Shown piece by piece: positions 51,909-60,405 of a stretch of 64,000 bases of DNA. Each line of letters starts with the position of its first letter. The stretch's first letter is position 1. The stretch is from KK5 sp034043675 (lineage in GTDB: Bacteria; Pseudomonadota; Gammaproteobacteria; Burkholderiales; Burkholderiaceae_C): positions 372,001 to 436,000 of the forward strand of contig NZ_JAXCLA010000005.1 in NCBI RefSeq assembly GCF_034043675.1, read 5' to 3'. Made by a program: the position numbers and the translations under genes. The notes beneath the pieces were generated by a model. It ran no database searches. It had not been told where the DNA came from and worked only from the letters and a program-made list of their open reading frames with translations.

Positions 51909-53774
51909 TTAACGACGCTGACGGTGTTCGAGCGCCAGACGCTCGAACTCGTCCTCCATGCTGCGCACGGTGGCAGGCATGTCGAACAGATGGGATTGAT
52001 GGCCCTGCTCGCGCAGGTAGCGCTTGTAGGAGGCGGCGCGGGCCGGATTGCTGCCGATCTGGATCGCGCGCTGCTCGTACTCTGGCAGGCTGAAGGTGAT
52101 CAGGTCCGGCAGGCCGACGGCGCTCAGCAGGCTGCCGGCCATCCGCGAGATGTAGCTGCGGCCCGAGCGGGTCAGGATCGGCGTGCCCATCCAGAGGCAG
52201 TCGCTGGCCGTGGTGCCGCCGTTGTAGGGGAAGCTGTCGAGGAACAGGTCGGCGAGCTGGAAGCGCGCCAGGTAGTCCTGCGGCTGGGCGCGCGGCGCGA
52301 AGATCAGGCGCTCGGCCGATACGCCGTGCTCGGCAGCCACGCGCAGCATGTTGGCCTTGGCCCATTCGTTGTCCGCCAGCAGCCACAGCACGCTGCCGGG
52401 CACGGCGTGCACGATGCGCATCCAGCTGGAGAACATCTCCTCGCTGTACTTGTGGTTGTTGTTGAACGAGCAGAAGACGAAGGCGTCCTCGGGCAGGCCG
52501 TTGGCCGCGCGGGTGGGCATGGCACCGACCTCGCGCTTGCGGTCGCTGACCTGGTAGCTGTGCGGCAGGTAGATCGGGCGCTCCGTGCAGTAAGGCAGGT
52601 ATTCCGGCGGCATCACGAAGCGGTCCGCGATGATCCAGTCGACACCCGGCAGCGCGGAGGTGGCCGGCAGGCCCAGGTAGCTCACCTGGATCGGCGCGCC
52701 GCGGTAGGCCAGGATGTTGGGCCGCGCGCCGCTGGTCAGGCCCTGCAGGTCGACCAGTACGTCGATGCCGGCTTCGGCGATCAGCTTCGCGGCCGTGAGG
52801 TCGTCGACGCCGTGCAGCCGCGTGTGCTGGTCCATCGAGCCGAGGATGCGCGCGCGCAGCGGCGTACCGTCGTCGCGGCTCCAGCAGAAGGCGTGGACCT
52901 CGAAGCGTTCCTTGTCGTGCAGCTCGAACAGCTCAGCCGTCAGCAGGCCCACGGCGTGCATGCAGAGGTCACCGGACAGGTAGCCGATCTTGATCTTGCC
53001 CTCGCGCTTCGCGCCGAAGCGCTTGTGGAAGGGCTGCTCGGTGTACTTGACCACCTTCTCGTGGACGAAGCGCTGCGCTGCCATCAGCTGCAGTGCCGGG
53101 TCGTCGGTCTCGCTGAGCATCGCCAGCAGCGAGGTGCTGACCAGCAGCTGGTTGTGCGTGACCTCGCCGACGGGCTGGTAGACCGGCCAGTCGCACTGCT
53201 TCTGGCGGATGTGGACGTAGTGCTGGGCGACATCGCCCTGCGTCGGCTTCAGCTCCAGGCTGCGGCGCATCAGCGCCTGCGCCTCGGCATAGCGCTTCTG
53301 CGTTTCCAGCATGCGCGCCGAGTTGTTCATCGCGTGCAGCACCAGATCCAGCGAATCCGGGTGTTCCGGGAGCTTCGGCAGCTCCTGGTCGATCACGCCC
53401 TGCCACTCGGCCAGCGCCTCTTCATGACGGCCCAGGTGTTCCAGCTGGTGGCCGAGGTTCAGGTGCGCCTGAGCGAAGGTCGGCGCCATCGACAGCGCGA
53501 GGCGGTAGGCGGCCTCGGCCTGCTCGTGCTTCTTCAGGTTGCCCAGCAGCGCGCCCCAGTTGAAGCAGGCGACGTGGCGGAACGGCGACGGTGTCGCGAC
53601 GATCCAGTTCTGGTACAGCAGCGCCGCCGCCTCGCCCAGCCCGGCCGCCTGCAGCGCGCCGGCACGGTCCATCAGCACGGGCAGCTCCATCTTGCCGCTG
53701 CGCGCGACCGCGAGGAGTTGCTCGATCTGCTGGAGTGCGGTGGTCTGGGTGGCAGTGGGCGGTGAAAGGTCCAT
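51909..53774 (-). CDS. GT41-family (OGT/SPINDLY-like) glycosyltransferase with TPR repeats
   Basis: The chosen ATG at 53774 gives 621 residues; a TTG at 53798 is less likely. The N-terminal region (about residues 20-170) has TPR-type helices (ALLGNLKKHEQAEAAYRLAL, HLNLGHQLEHLGRHEEALAEW). The catalytic part matches GT41: RGAPIQVSYLGLPATSA, CSFNNNHKYSEEMFSSW and FPYNGGTTASDCLWMGTP. In human OGT the corresponding NGHTT motif has His; Gly here leaves the sugar donor open (UDP-GlcNAc, GDP-fucose or other). Such enzymes put sugars on Ser/Thr of cytosolic proteins. It is the first gene of the type I secretion operon. Confidence 0.9.
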   Translation of the reverse strand: MDLSPPTATQTTALQQIEQLLAVARSGKMELPVLMDRAGALQAAGLGEAAALLYQNWIVATPSPFRHVACFNWGALLGNLKKHEQAEAAYRLALSMAPTFAQAHLNLGHQLEHLGRHEEALAEWQGVIDQELPKLPEHPDSLDLVLHAMNNSARMLETQKRYAEAQALMRRSLELKPTQGDVAQHYVHIRQKQCDWPVYQPVGEVTHNQLLVSTSLLAMLSETDDPALQLMAAQRFVHEKVVKYTEQPFHKRFGAKREGKIKIGYLSGDLCMHAVGLLTAELFELHDKERFEVHAFCWSRDDGTPLRARILGSMDQHTRLHGVDDLTAAKLIAEAGIDVLVDLQGLTSGARPNILAYRGAPIQVSYLGLPATSALPGVDWIIADRFVMPPEYLPYCTERPIYLPHSYQVSDRKREVGAMPTRAANGLPEDAFVFCSFNNNHKYSEEMFSSWMRIVHAVPGSVLWLLADNEWAKANMLRVAAEHGVSAERLIFAPRAQPQDYLARFQLADLFLDSFPYNGGTTASDCLWMGTPILTRSGRSYISRMAGSLLSAVGLPDLITFSLPEYEQRAIQIGSNPARAASYKRYLREQGHQSHLFDMPATVRSMEDEFERLALEHRQRR

Positions 53775-54104
53775 GACGAAGCGCCGCGACGACAACAAGG
53801 ATGGCGGTGGTGCCCGATCTTAGGAGCCCGCTGTCAGCTCGATCGGGGCGTTAGCACCCGGATTGGACAGCAATTCATTCTTCTCGGCAGCAAAGACGGC
53901 TGACAAATCGGCAATAACCCGCAGGCCGCAGAAATATAGCTTTCGTTATTTACCCTAATTCACAACTTCAGCGTCATACAGGATGCTGAAAATAGAACGA
54001 CTTACAGAAGTTACCTCGAAAAAGGGTGACAAGAAGAACGAGCGGGTTGGGGCCGGCGCTGCATCGCCGGGGTTGATGAACAAAACAGCGATCCACCAAG
54101 ATCC
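53775..54104. promoter_or_regulatory. 330-bp divergent intergenic region upstream of the secretion operon
   Basis: The first third is GC-rich; the stretch 53925-54010 is AT-rich for this genome and is the likely promoter zone for the minus-strand secretion operon and perhaps for the small plus-strand gene at 54105. A TATATT-like hexamer occurs on the minus strand near 53934-53939, but no convincing -35 at normal spacing was found. No palindromic operator, terminator or RNA gene was recognised. Confidence 0.4.
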
Positions 54105-54503
54105 ATGCTGAATGCACTTCTGACGCGCTGGGCCCAGACTCGCGGGGCTCTGTCGACGAATTTCTTCGCGCGCAGCACGCAAAGCGCGCAGCCCAAGGGC
54201 GACAGCTTTTGGCAGACCATCCTGCGCCGCAGCGGCGATCCGGCCGCTCCCGCGGCCAGCCCTGCTGCCGTCGACGCCCTGCCCGCGGCGCGGGCGCAGT
54301 TCGAGGCCAGCCTCGAAGGCCTGCAGGGCGAGGACACCGACACCCTGGCCCAGATGATCAGCCGCAGCCGCAGCCTGGACGACCTCTGGCACCTGCGCAC
54401 CCGGCTCTACAACGAGGTGGCCCGCCAGTTCTCGCAGTACGAGGCCGAACAGCGGCTGGCCGCGCTGCAAACCCACTTCACAGCGGGCGGCAGGCGGCAC
54501 TGA
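54105..54503 (+). CDS. Hypothetical protein, 132 residues
   Basis: No family recognised. The product begins MLNALLTRWAQTRG, has an Ala/Pro-rich middle (AAPAASPAAVDALPAARAQF) and a helical, charged C-terminus (SLDDLWHLRTRLYNEVARQFSQYEAEQRLAALQTHF) that looks like a coiled segment. Codon use looks genuinely coding, with G/C in third positions. It has no signal peptide. It stands divergent from the secretion operon and convergent with the DUF1993 gene, with a weak ribosome site. Confidence 0.6.
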   Translation: MLNALLTRWAQTRGALSTNFFARSTQSAQPKGDSFWQTILRRSGDPAAPAASPAAVDALPAARAQFEASLEGLQGEDTDTLAQMISRSRSLDDLWHLRTRLYNEVARQFSQYEAEQRLAALQTHFTAGGRRH

Positions 54504-54512
54504 GGACTGGGC

Positions 54513-55019
54513 TTACTTGCCCAGGAAGTCCATCTTGCCGAGCGACACACCAGCGTGACGCAGCAGCGCGTACGTCGTCGTCGCGTGGAAGTAGAAGTTC
54601 GGCATCGCGAAACCGCGCAGGTAGTCCAGGCCGCTGAACTTCAGCGGGTCGCCGGTGCGGCGCGGGATCTCGATGGCGCGGTCCTCGCTGCCGTCGATCT
54701 CGGCGGCGGACACCGACAGCACGTAGTCGCGCGTCTTGCGCACGCGGGCGATCAGGTCGTCGAAAGTGACCTCGTCATCGGGCCAGCTCGGCACGGCCTG
54801 GCCGGCCAGGCGGGCGATGCAGCCCTTGGCGGCGTCGCTGCAGATCTGGATCTGGTTCTTGAACGGCAGCATGTCCGGCGCCAGACGCAGGCCCAGGTAG
54901 TTGGCGGTGTCGAACTTCTTCGCCTCGGCGTGCGCCTTGGCGGCTTCCATCCAGTTCAGCATATTGCCCAGCATGCGGGCAAAGACAGGCGCGCTGGCCG
55001 CGTGCATCGTGATAGTCAT
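54513..55019 (-). CDS. DUF1993-family protein
   Basis: ATG at 55019 (MTITMHAASAPVFARMLGNML) gives 168 residues. A longer frame to 55298 runs into the divergent dehydrogenase gene and is rejected. The protein shows the four-helix DUF1993 pattern: YLGLRLAPDMLPFKNQIQICSDAAKGCIARLAG in two stretches, TFDDLIARVRKTRDYVLS, and the C-terminal NFYFHATTTYALLRHAGVSLGKMDFLGK. The fold is DinB-like in appearance. Function is unknown. It stands alone, divergent from the next gene. Confidence 0.85.
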   Translation of the reverse strand: MTITMHAASAPVFARMLGNMLNWMEAAKAHAEAKKFDTANYLGLRLAPDMLPFKNQIQICSDAAKGCIARLAGQAVPSWPDDEVTFDDLIARVRKTRDYVLSVSAAEIDGSEDRAIEIPRRTGDPLKFSGLDYLRGFAMPNFYFHATTTYALLRHAGVSLGKMDFLGK

Positions 55020-55124
55020 GGGTCGGGTCTCCGGGTGAATCCTTGAGGGAGGCGGCATCGTAGCGATTTGCCGCAGGCTCTGCAGTGAACATAGATTGCC
55101 GAGGCAAAATGGTGTGACGACACC

Positions 55125-56132
55125 ATGAACATCATCATCCTCGACGACTACCAGGACGCGGTGCGCAAGCTGCGCTGCGCCAGCAAGCTGGAGCCCTTGA
55201 ACGCCAAGGTCTTCACCAACACGGTCAAGGGCATCGGGCAGCTGTCGGTACGGCTGCGCGATGCGGACGTGCTGGTGCTGATCCGGGAGCGCACCCATTT
55301 CAACCGGCAGTTACTTGAGAAGCTGCCCAAGCTGCGCCTGATCGCGCAGACCGGCCGGGCCGGCTCGCACATCGATGTCGAGGCCTGCACGCGGCTGGGC
55401 ATCGCGGTGGCCGAGGGCGTTGGCTCGCCGATCGCGCCGGCCGAACTGACCTGGGCGCTGATCATGGCCTCGATGCGGCGCCTGCCGCAGTACATCGGCA
55501 ACCTGAAGCACGGTGCCTGGCAGCAGTCGGGCCTGAAGGCCGGCTCGATGCCGCCGAATTTCGGCCTCGGCACCGTGCTGCGTGGCAAGACGCTGGGCCT
55601 GTGGGGCTACGGCAAGATCGGCCAGATGGTGGCGGGCTACGGCCGCGCCTTCGGCATGCAGGTGCAGGTCTGGGGCAGCGAGGCCTCGCGGCTGCGCGCC
55701 CAGGCCGACGGCCATGCCGCCGCCGAGAGCCGCGAGGCCTTCTTCGAGAGCTGCGACGTGCTGAGCCTGCACCTGCGCCTGGCCGATGGCACGCGCGGCA
55801 TCGTCACGCCGGAAGACCTGGCGCGCATGAAGCCCACGGCCTTGTTCGTCAACACCTCGCGCGCCGAGCTGCTGACCGAGGGCGCGCTGGTGTCGGCGCT
55901 GAACCGCGGCCGGCCGGGCATGGCGGCGATCGACGTGTTCGAGAGCGAGCCCATCCTGCAAGGCCACCCGCTGCTGCGCCTGGAGAACTGCGTCTGCACG
56001 CCGCACATCGGCTACGTCGAGCAGGACAGCTACGAGATGTACTTCGACGCTGCCTTCGACAACGTGCTGAACTTCATCGACAAGAAGCCGACGAACATCC
56101 TCAACCCGGACGCGCTGAAGGTACGGCGTTGA
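55125..56132 (+). CDS. D-2-hydroxyacid dehydrogenase family protein
   Basis: The 335-residue protein has the NAD-binding GLWGYGKIGQMVAGYGRAFGM near residue 155. The catalytic Arg is in VNTSRAELL, Glu in VFESEP and His in CTPHIGYV. The group includes phosphoglycerate, glycerate and formate dehydrogenase relatives. The exact substrate cannot be read from the sequence. Its stop overlaps the TTG start of the chromate-transporter gene, so the three genes up to 57239 may be co-transcribed. Confidence 0.92.
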   Translation: MNIIILDDYQDAVRKLRCASKLEPLNAKVFTNTVKGIGQLSVRLRDADVLVLIRERTHFNRQLLEKLPKLRLIAQTGRAGSHIDVEACTRLGIAVAEGVGSPIAPAELTWALIMASMRRLPQYIGNLKHGAWQQSGLKAGSMPPNFGLGTVLRGKTLGLWGYGKIGQMVAGYGRAFGMQVQVWGSEASRLRAQADGHAAAESREAFFESCDVLSLHLRLADGTRGIVTPEDLARMKPTALFVNTSRAELLTEGALVSALNRGRPGMAAIDVFESEPILQGHPLLRLENCVCTPHIGYVEQDSYEMYFDAAFDNVLNFIDKKPTNILNPDALKVRR

Positions 56133-56701
56133 GCGCGGAGGAGGCGACGGCGGCCACGCGCCGGCCCGAGAGCCTCCGGGCCTTGTTCCTCGCCTTCACC
56201 TGGCTGGCCCTGCAGGGCTTCGGCGGGGTGCTGGCCGTGGCGCAGCGGGAGCTGGTCGAGAAGCACCGCTGGCTCACGCGCGAGGACTTCGTCGAGACGC
56301 TGGCGATCGCGCAGGTGCTGCCGGGCCCGAACATCGTCAACATCTCGCTGATGCTGGGCGACCGCTTCTTCGGCCTGCGCGGCGCCTTCGTCGCCATGGC
56401 CGGCATGCTGCTGGCGCCCTCGGTGATCGTGCTGGCGCTGGCCGTGCTGTACGGCCACCTCGCCACGCACCCGGTGGTCGTCGACGCGCTGCGCGGCATG
56501 GGCATCGTCGCGGCCGGACTGATCCTGGCGACCGGGGTGAAGCTGCTGTCCTCGCTGAAGAAGAACCCGATCGGCCGCTGGCCCTCGCTGCTGCTGGCGG
56601 CGCTGACGGTGGCGGCGATGGTCTGGCTCAAGATCCCCCTGCCCTGGCTCGTGCTGGTGCTGGGTGGCGCGGGCATGGCGCTGGCTTGGCGGAAGGTTTG
56701 A
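56129..56701 (+). CDS. Chromate transporter family (ChrA-like), first short subunit
   Basis: The only sensible start is a TTG at 56129 that overlaps the dehydrogenase stop (TTGA), giving 190 residues. The protein is one CHR half: FLAFTWLALQGFGGVLAVAQRELVEK, the PGP motif in QVLPGPNIVNIS, and several membrane helices. Short CHR proteins come in pairs that form antiparallel dimers, and the second half follows directly. Chromate export is the known role of long members. Short pairs may carry other anions. Confidence 0.88.
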   Translation: MSAEEATAATRRPESLRALFLAFTWLALQGFGGVLAVAQRELVEKHRWLTREDFVETLAIAQVLPGPNIVNISLMLGDRFFGLRGAFVAMAGMLLAPSVIVLALAVLYGHLATHPVVVDALRGMGIVAAGLILATGVKLLSSLKKNPIGRWPSLLLAALTVAAMVWLKIPLPWLVLVLGGAGMALAWRKV

Positions 56702-56702
56702 T

Positions 56703-57239
56703 ATGGCCGTGGATCTGGTCGGGCTGTTCCTGCACTTCGCGATGATCTCGCTGCTGGCGATCGGCGGTGCGATCACGACGGCGCCGGAAATGCACCGCTT
56801 CCTCGTCGCCGACCACGGCTGGCTGAGCGACACGCAGTTCACCACCTCGATCGCGATCGCGCAGGCCGCGCCGGGCCCCAACGTGCTGTTCGTGGCCGTT
56901 CTCGGCTGGAACGTCGCCGGGGCGGCGGGCGCGCTGGCCACGATGACCGGCACCTTGCTGCCTTCGACGGTGCTGACCTTGACCGCCACCCGCTGGGCCT
57001 CGGCCAACCGCGACAGCCGCGTGGTGCGCGCCTTCACCGTGGGCATGACGCCGCTGACCCTGGGGCTGATCGTGGCCACCGGCTGGCTGCTCGCGGCGCC
57101 CTACGCGACGATGCCGGGCCGCATGCCCAGCACGCTGGCCCTGATGGCGCTCACCGTGGCGCTGGTGCTGCGCACGAAGATCCCGCTGGTCTGGCTGGTG
57201 CTGGGCGGCGGTGTGCTCGGCGCGCTGGGCGTGGTCTAG
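56703..57239 (+). CDS. Chromate transporter family (ChrA-like), second short subunit
   Basis: ATG at 56703, one base after the preceding stop, gives 178 residues. It has the same CHR layout: LFLHFAMISLLAIGGAIT, the PGP motif in QAAPGPNVLFVA, and about five hydrophobic helices. It is paired with the previous gene to form a split ChrA-type transporter. Its TAG stop lies in a CTAG tetramer that is also the stop of the convergent diguanylate cyclase gene. Confidence 0.88.
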   Translation: MAVDLVGLFLHFAMISLLAIGGAITTAPEMHRFLVADHGWLSDTQFTTSIAIAQAAPGPNVLFVAVLGWNVAGAAGALATMTGTLLPSTVLTLTATRWASANRDSRVVRAFTVGMTPLTLGLIVATGWLLAAPYATMPGRMPSTLALMALTVALVLRTKIPLVWLVLGGGVLGALGVV

Positions 57240-58987
57240 GGCCCGGCGACGCGGTTGCGGCCCTCGTTCTTCGCGCGATAGAGGAACTGGTCGGCGGTGG
57301 CGATCAGCGTCTCCAGCGTGGCATCGACGGCGACCGGCAGTTCGAGCGGCGCCACGCCCAGGCTCACCGACAGGAACACGCGCTGATCGCCACCGAGCGT
57401 GATCGCGCTGCCCTCCACTGCCGCGCGCAGCCGTTCCGCGAAGGCCAGGCCCGCGCTCAGGTCGGTCTCGGGCAGCAAGAGCAGGAATTCCTCGCCACCC
57501 CAGCGCACCGCCAGATCGCCGGCGCGGCAGTTGCTGCGCAGCACCTCGGCCACCATCACCAGCACGCGGTCGCCGCCGTCGTGGCCATGGCGGTCGTTGA
57601 AGTCCTTGAAGTGGTCGATGTCCAGCATCACGATGCACAGCGGCCGGCCGCGCCGCACGGCGGTGGCCCAGAGGCCGCGGGCGCGCTCGTAGAAGGCGCG
57701 GCGGTTGGACAGACCGGTCAGCGCATCGGTGCGGGCCTGCAGCTCGGCCTGGTGGCGCGCGCGCTCCTGGCTGCGCAGGTGGTTGGCCAGCGCCAGGGCC
57801 AGCAGCACCGCCTCCAGGGTCACGCCGATCTCGATGCCATGGAAGGTCGGGCCCGACATCGGCAGCAGGCCCCAGACGGCCAAGGTCGTCACGAGCGTGC
57901 CGCCCATGCCGCACAGCACGGCCGCCAGGAAGTAGGGCGCGGCCGGCTGCCGGCGCCGCCAGGCCCAGACCCCGAGCAGCACCATCACCAGGCCGAAGGC
58001 GAACAGGAACACGAAGGCGATCCAGCCGGCCGCCGCCTGCCAGTCCACCAGCGCACAGGCCGACACCGCCAAGAGCGCGGCCAGCGAGGTGCCGATCAGC
58101 GCGAGCCGCAGCCGCCGCGCATGCCGGCGCAGGTCGAGAAAGTGTTCGGCGAAGATGAAGCCGGCCGCGCCGAACACCACCATCATCACGAAGATCACAT
58201 AACGCTGGAAGTAAGCGTCACCCGGCCACCACCAGGCAAAGCCGTGGCCGGTGTAGGCCAGGTTCAGCGCGATGAAGCTCAGCAGGTAGAAGGCGTAGTG
58301 CAGGTAGCTGCCGGTGCGCAGGCCGGCGAACACCATCGCGTTGTAGGCGATCAGCGCCAGCAGGAAGCCGTAGAGCAAACCATAGCCGTAGTGGACGGCG
58401 CGCTCCTCCGCGCCGGCTTCGCTGGCCAGTTCCAGGCTCACCGGCACGACCAGCGGATCGGGCGTCTGCGCGCGGATGAAGATCTCGCTGCGCCCGGCCG
58501 GCACCGAGAGCGGGAACGCATAGCCCAGGCCCGGCAGCAGGTTGCCGGCGCCGTCCACCCGGCCACCCTCGTCGCCGCTGTTCCAGCTCGCGAGCACCTG
58601 CCCGCCCTTGATCTGTGCCACGTCCAGGTGGTCGACCCAGGCCATGCCGGCCAGCAGGCGCACGGCCACATCGTCGTCCAGCGGATTCTGCAGCTCCAGA
58701 TAGATCCAGACCGGCCGCGCGCTGAGGCCGAAGCTGGCGATCGGGCGCTCGTCGCGATGGAACTCGCCGCGCAGCAGTGCCGCCCGCGCCTGCGCGAGCG
58801 TCAGCGGCGGCGTGCCGCGCTGCTCCTGCAGGTAGAGCGCGCGGGCGCCCATGGGGCCGGCCGCCAGTTGATCCAATCGCAAGATCTGGGCCTGTGTGGC
58901 AGGCCCGAGCATCAAGCCCAGCAGCGCCAGTAGTGCCAGCAGCGCCAAGCGCAGCCGGCGCCAGACGCCGGCAGTGAACTCGGCCAA
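57236..58987 (-). CDS. Diguanylate cyclase with 7TMR-DISM sensor
   Basis: The 583-residue protein has a signal-like N-terminus and an extracytoplasmic 7TMR-DISM extracellular-2-type domain (about residues 35-185; GARALYLQEQRGTPPLT, RPVWIYLELQNPLDDDV). Seven membrane helices follow (about 195-395), then a coiled linker and a GGDEF domain (about 410-580). The active-site motif is GGEEF, intact, and an RxxD inhibitory site (RAGD) lies five residues before it, so product feedback is likely. It should make cyclic-di-GMP in response to an envelope signal. This might influence surface adhesin output, but no direct link is seen. Confidence 0.94.
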   Translation of the reverse strand: MAEFTAGVWRRLRLALLALLALLGLMLGPATQAQILRLDQLAAGPMGARALYLQEQRGTPPLTLAQARAALLRGEFHRDERPIASFGLSARPVWIYLELQNPLDDDVAVRLLAGMAWVDHLDVAQIKGGQVLASWNSGDEGGRVDGAGNLLPGLGYAFPLSVPAGRSEIFIRAQTPDPLVVPVSLELASEAGAEERAVHYGYGLLYGFLLALIAYNAMVFAGLRTGSYLHYAFYLLSFIALNLAYTGHGFAWWWPGDAYFQRYVIFVMMVVFGAAGFIFAEHFLDLRRHARRLRLALIGTSLAALLAVSACALVDWQAAAGWIAFVFLFAFGLVMVLLGVWAWRRRQPAAPYFLAAVLCGMGGTLVTTLAVWGLLPMSGPTFHGIEIGVTLEAVLLALALANHLRSQERARHQAELQARTDALTGLSNRRAFYERARGLWATAVRRGRPLCIVMLDIDHFKDFNDRHGHDGGDRVLVMVAEVLRSNCRAGDLAVRWGGEEFLLLLPETDLSAGLAFAERLRAAVEGSAITLGGDQRVFLSVSLGVAPLELPVAVDATLETLIATADQFLYRAKNEGRNRVAGP

Positions 58988-58989
58988 GC

Positions 58990-59622
58990 TCAGGAATCCT
59001 TGGTGCCGAAGATCTTGTCGCCGGCGTCGCCGAGGCCCGGGATGATGTAGCCGTTCTGGTCCAGGTGGCTATCGACGGCCGCGGTCCAGCAGCGCACGTC
59101 GGGGTGCGCCTTGTCCAGCGCCGCCACGCCTTCCGGCGCGGCCACCAGCACCAGCGCGCGGATGTCATTGCAGCCGCGGCGCTTGAGCAGGTCGATCGTC
59201 GCGATCATCGAGCCGGCCGTGGCCAGCATCGGGTCGACGATCAGGGCGGTGCGCTCGTCGAGCTGGCCGACGAAGCGCTCGAAGTAGTGCACCGGCTGCA
59301 GCGTCTCATGGTCGCGGGCCAGGCCCACGACGCTGATCTTGGCGTTGGGCACCATGTCCAGCACGCCGTCCAGCATGCCCAGGCCCGCGCGCAGGATGGG
59401 CACGACGGTGACCTTGCGGCCAGCGATCTGGTCCACCTCGGTCGGCCCGCTCCAGCACTGGATCGTCGTCTTCTCCAGCGGGAAGTCGGACGTCGCCTCG
59501 TAGGCCAGCAGCCGCGCCACCTCGCCGGTCAGCTCGCGGAACTTCTTCGTCGAGATGTCGGCCTCGCGCATCAGGCCGATCTTGTGCTTGACCAGGGGGT
59601 GGCGGACTTCGATGACGGGCAT
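58990..59622 (-). CDS. upp: Uracil phosphoribosyltransferase
   Basis: The 210 residues match the usual Upp length of about 208. MPVIEVRHPLVKHKIGLMRE at the start is characteristic. The PRPP-binding loop is VDPMLATAGSMIATIDLLK, and the C-terminal uracil-binding region has GYIIPGLGDAGDKIFGT. It converts uracil and PRPP to UMP in pyrimidine salvage. It lies only 2 bp before the diguanylate cyclase start, so the two may be co-transcribed. Confidence 0.97.
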   Translation of the reverse strand: MPVIEVRHPLVKHKIGLMREADISTKKFRELTGEVARLLAYEATSDFPLEKTTIQCWSGPTEVDQIAGRKVTVVPILRAGLGMLDGVLDMVPNAKISVVGLARDHETLQPVHYFERFVGQLDERTALIVDPMLATAGSMIATIDLLKRRGCNDIRALVLVAAPEGVAALDKAHPDVRCWTAAVDSHLDQNGYIIPGLGDAGDKIFGTKDS

Positions 59623-59658
59623 GGTGCAGGCTTCCTCTGGTTGTGCGGGGGGCGCGGA

Positions 59659-60405
59659 TTATCCCTTGCGCTGGCGCAGGGCTTCGTACAGGCAGACGCC
59701 CGAAGCGACCGAGACATTGAGACTTTCCACCGCGCCCAGCATCGGGATGCTGACGAGCTCGTCGCAGGTCTTGGCGGTCAGCTGGCGCATGCCGTCACCC
59801 TCGGCGCCGAGCACCAGGGCAACCGGGCGGTTCAGGTCGACGTCGTAGATGGACTTGGTCGCGCGATCGGAGGTGCCGACGATCCAGACGTCGCGCTCCT
59901 TCAGCTCGTTCAGCGCACGGGCCAGGTTGGTCACCATCAGGTAGGGCACGGTCTCGGCGGCACCGCTGGCGACCTTGGCGACCGTCGCGTTGAGGCCCAC
60001 CGCGTGGTCCTTGGGCGCGATCACCGCATGGGCGCCGGCGCCGTCGGCCACGCGCAGGCAGGCGCCGAGGTTGTGCGGATCGGTCACGCCGTCGAGCACC
60101 AGCAGCAGCGGCGTGGCACCGGCGGCTTCCAGATCTTCCATCACGCCGTCCAGCGAGTGCTGCATCGCGATCGGCTGCACGCGCGCCACGACACCCTGGT
60201 GACGAGGGCTGCCGGCCAGCTTGGCGAGGCGCTCGTCGTCGCTGTCGATCAGCTTGGCGCCGGCTTCCTTGACGCGCTCGACGAAGCTTTTCATCCGCTG
60301 GTCGCGCCGCGTCGTGTCGACGTGGATCTCGCTGATGGACTTCGGATGCGTCTTCAGCCGCACGGTGACGGCATGGAAGCCGAACAGGATCTTGTTGGAG
60401 CTCAT
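59659..60405 (-). CDS. rlmB: 23S rRNA (guanosine-2'-O-)-methyltransferase RlmB-like SPOUT enzyme
   Basis: ATG at 60405 (MSSNKILFGFHAVTVRL) gives 248 residues; the longer frame upstream is a shadow. The N-terminal RNA-binding domain leads into a SPOUT fold with motif 1 DPHNLGACLRVADGAGA, motif 2 LVLGAEGDGM and motif 3 IPMLGAVESLNVSVASGVCLYEALR, which forms the trefoil-knot SAM site. RlmB methylates G2251 (E. coli numbering) in 23S rRNA. TrmH-type enzymes are the alternative, but motif order and length favour RlmB. Its start overlaps the preceding gene by 4 bp. Confidence 0.94.
   Translation of the reverse strand: MSSNKILFGFHAVTVRLKTHPKSISEIHVDTTRRDQRMKSFVERVKEAGAKLIDSDDERLAKLAGSPRHQGVVARVQPIAMQHSLDGVMEDLEAAGATPLLLVLDGVTDPHNLGACLRVADGAGAHAVIAPKDHAVGLNATVAKVASGAAETVPYLMVTNLARALNELKERDVWIVGTSDRATKSIYDVDLNRPVALVLGAEGDGMRQLTAKTCDELVSIPMLGAVESLNVSVASGVCLYEALRQRKG

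Noticed and set aside
57236..58987. Diguanylate cyclase as the Lap-type regulator of the secretion system.
   Set aside because: No LapD- or LapG-like gene is nearby and the giant protein lacks a recognisable retention module, so the connection is not supported.
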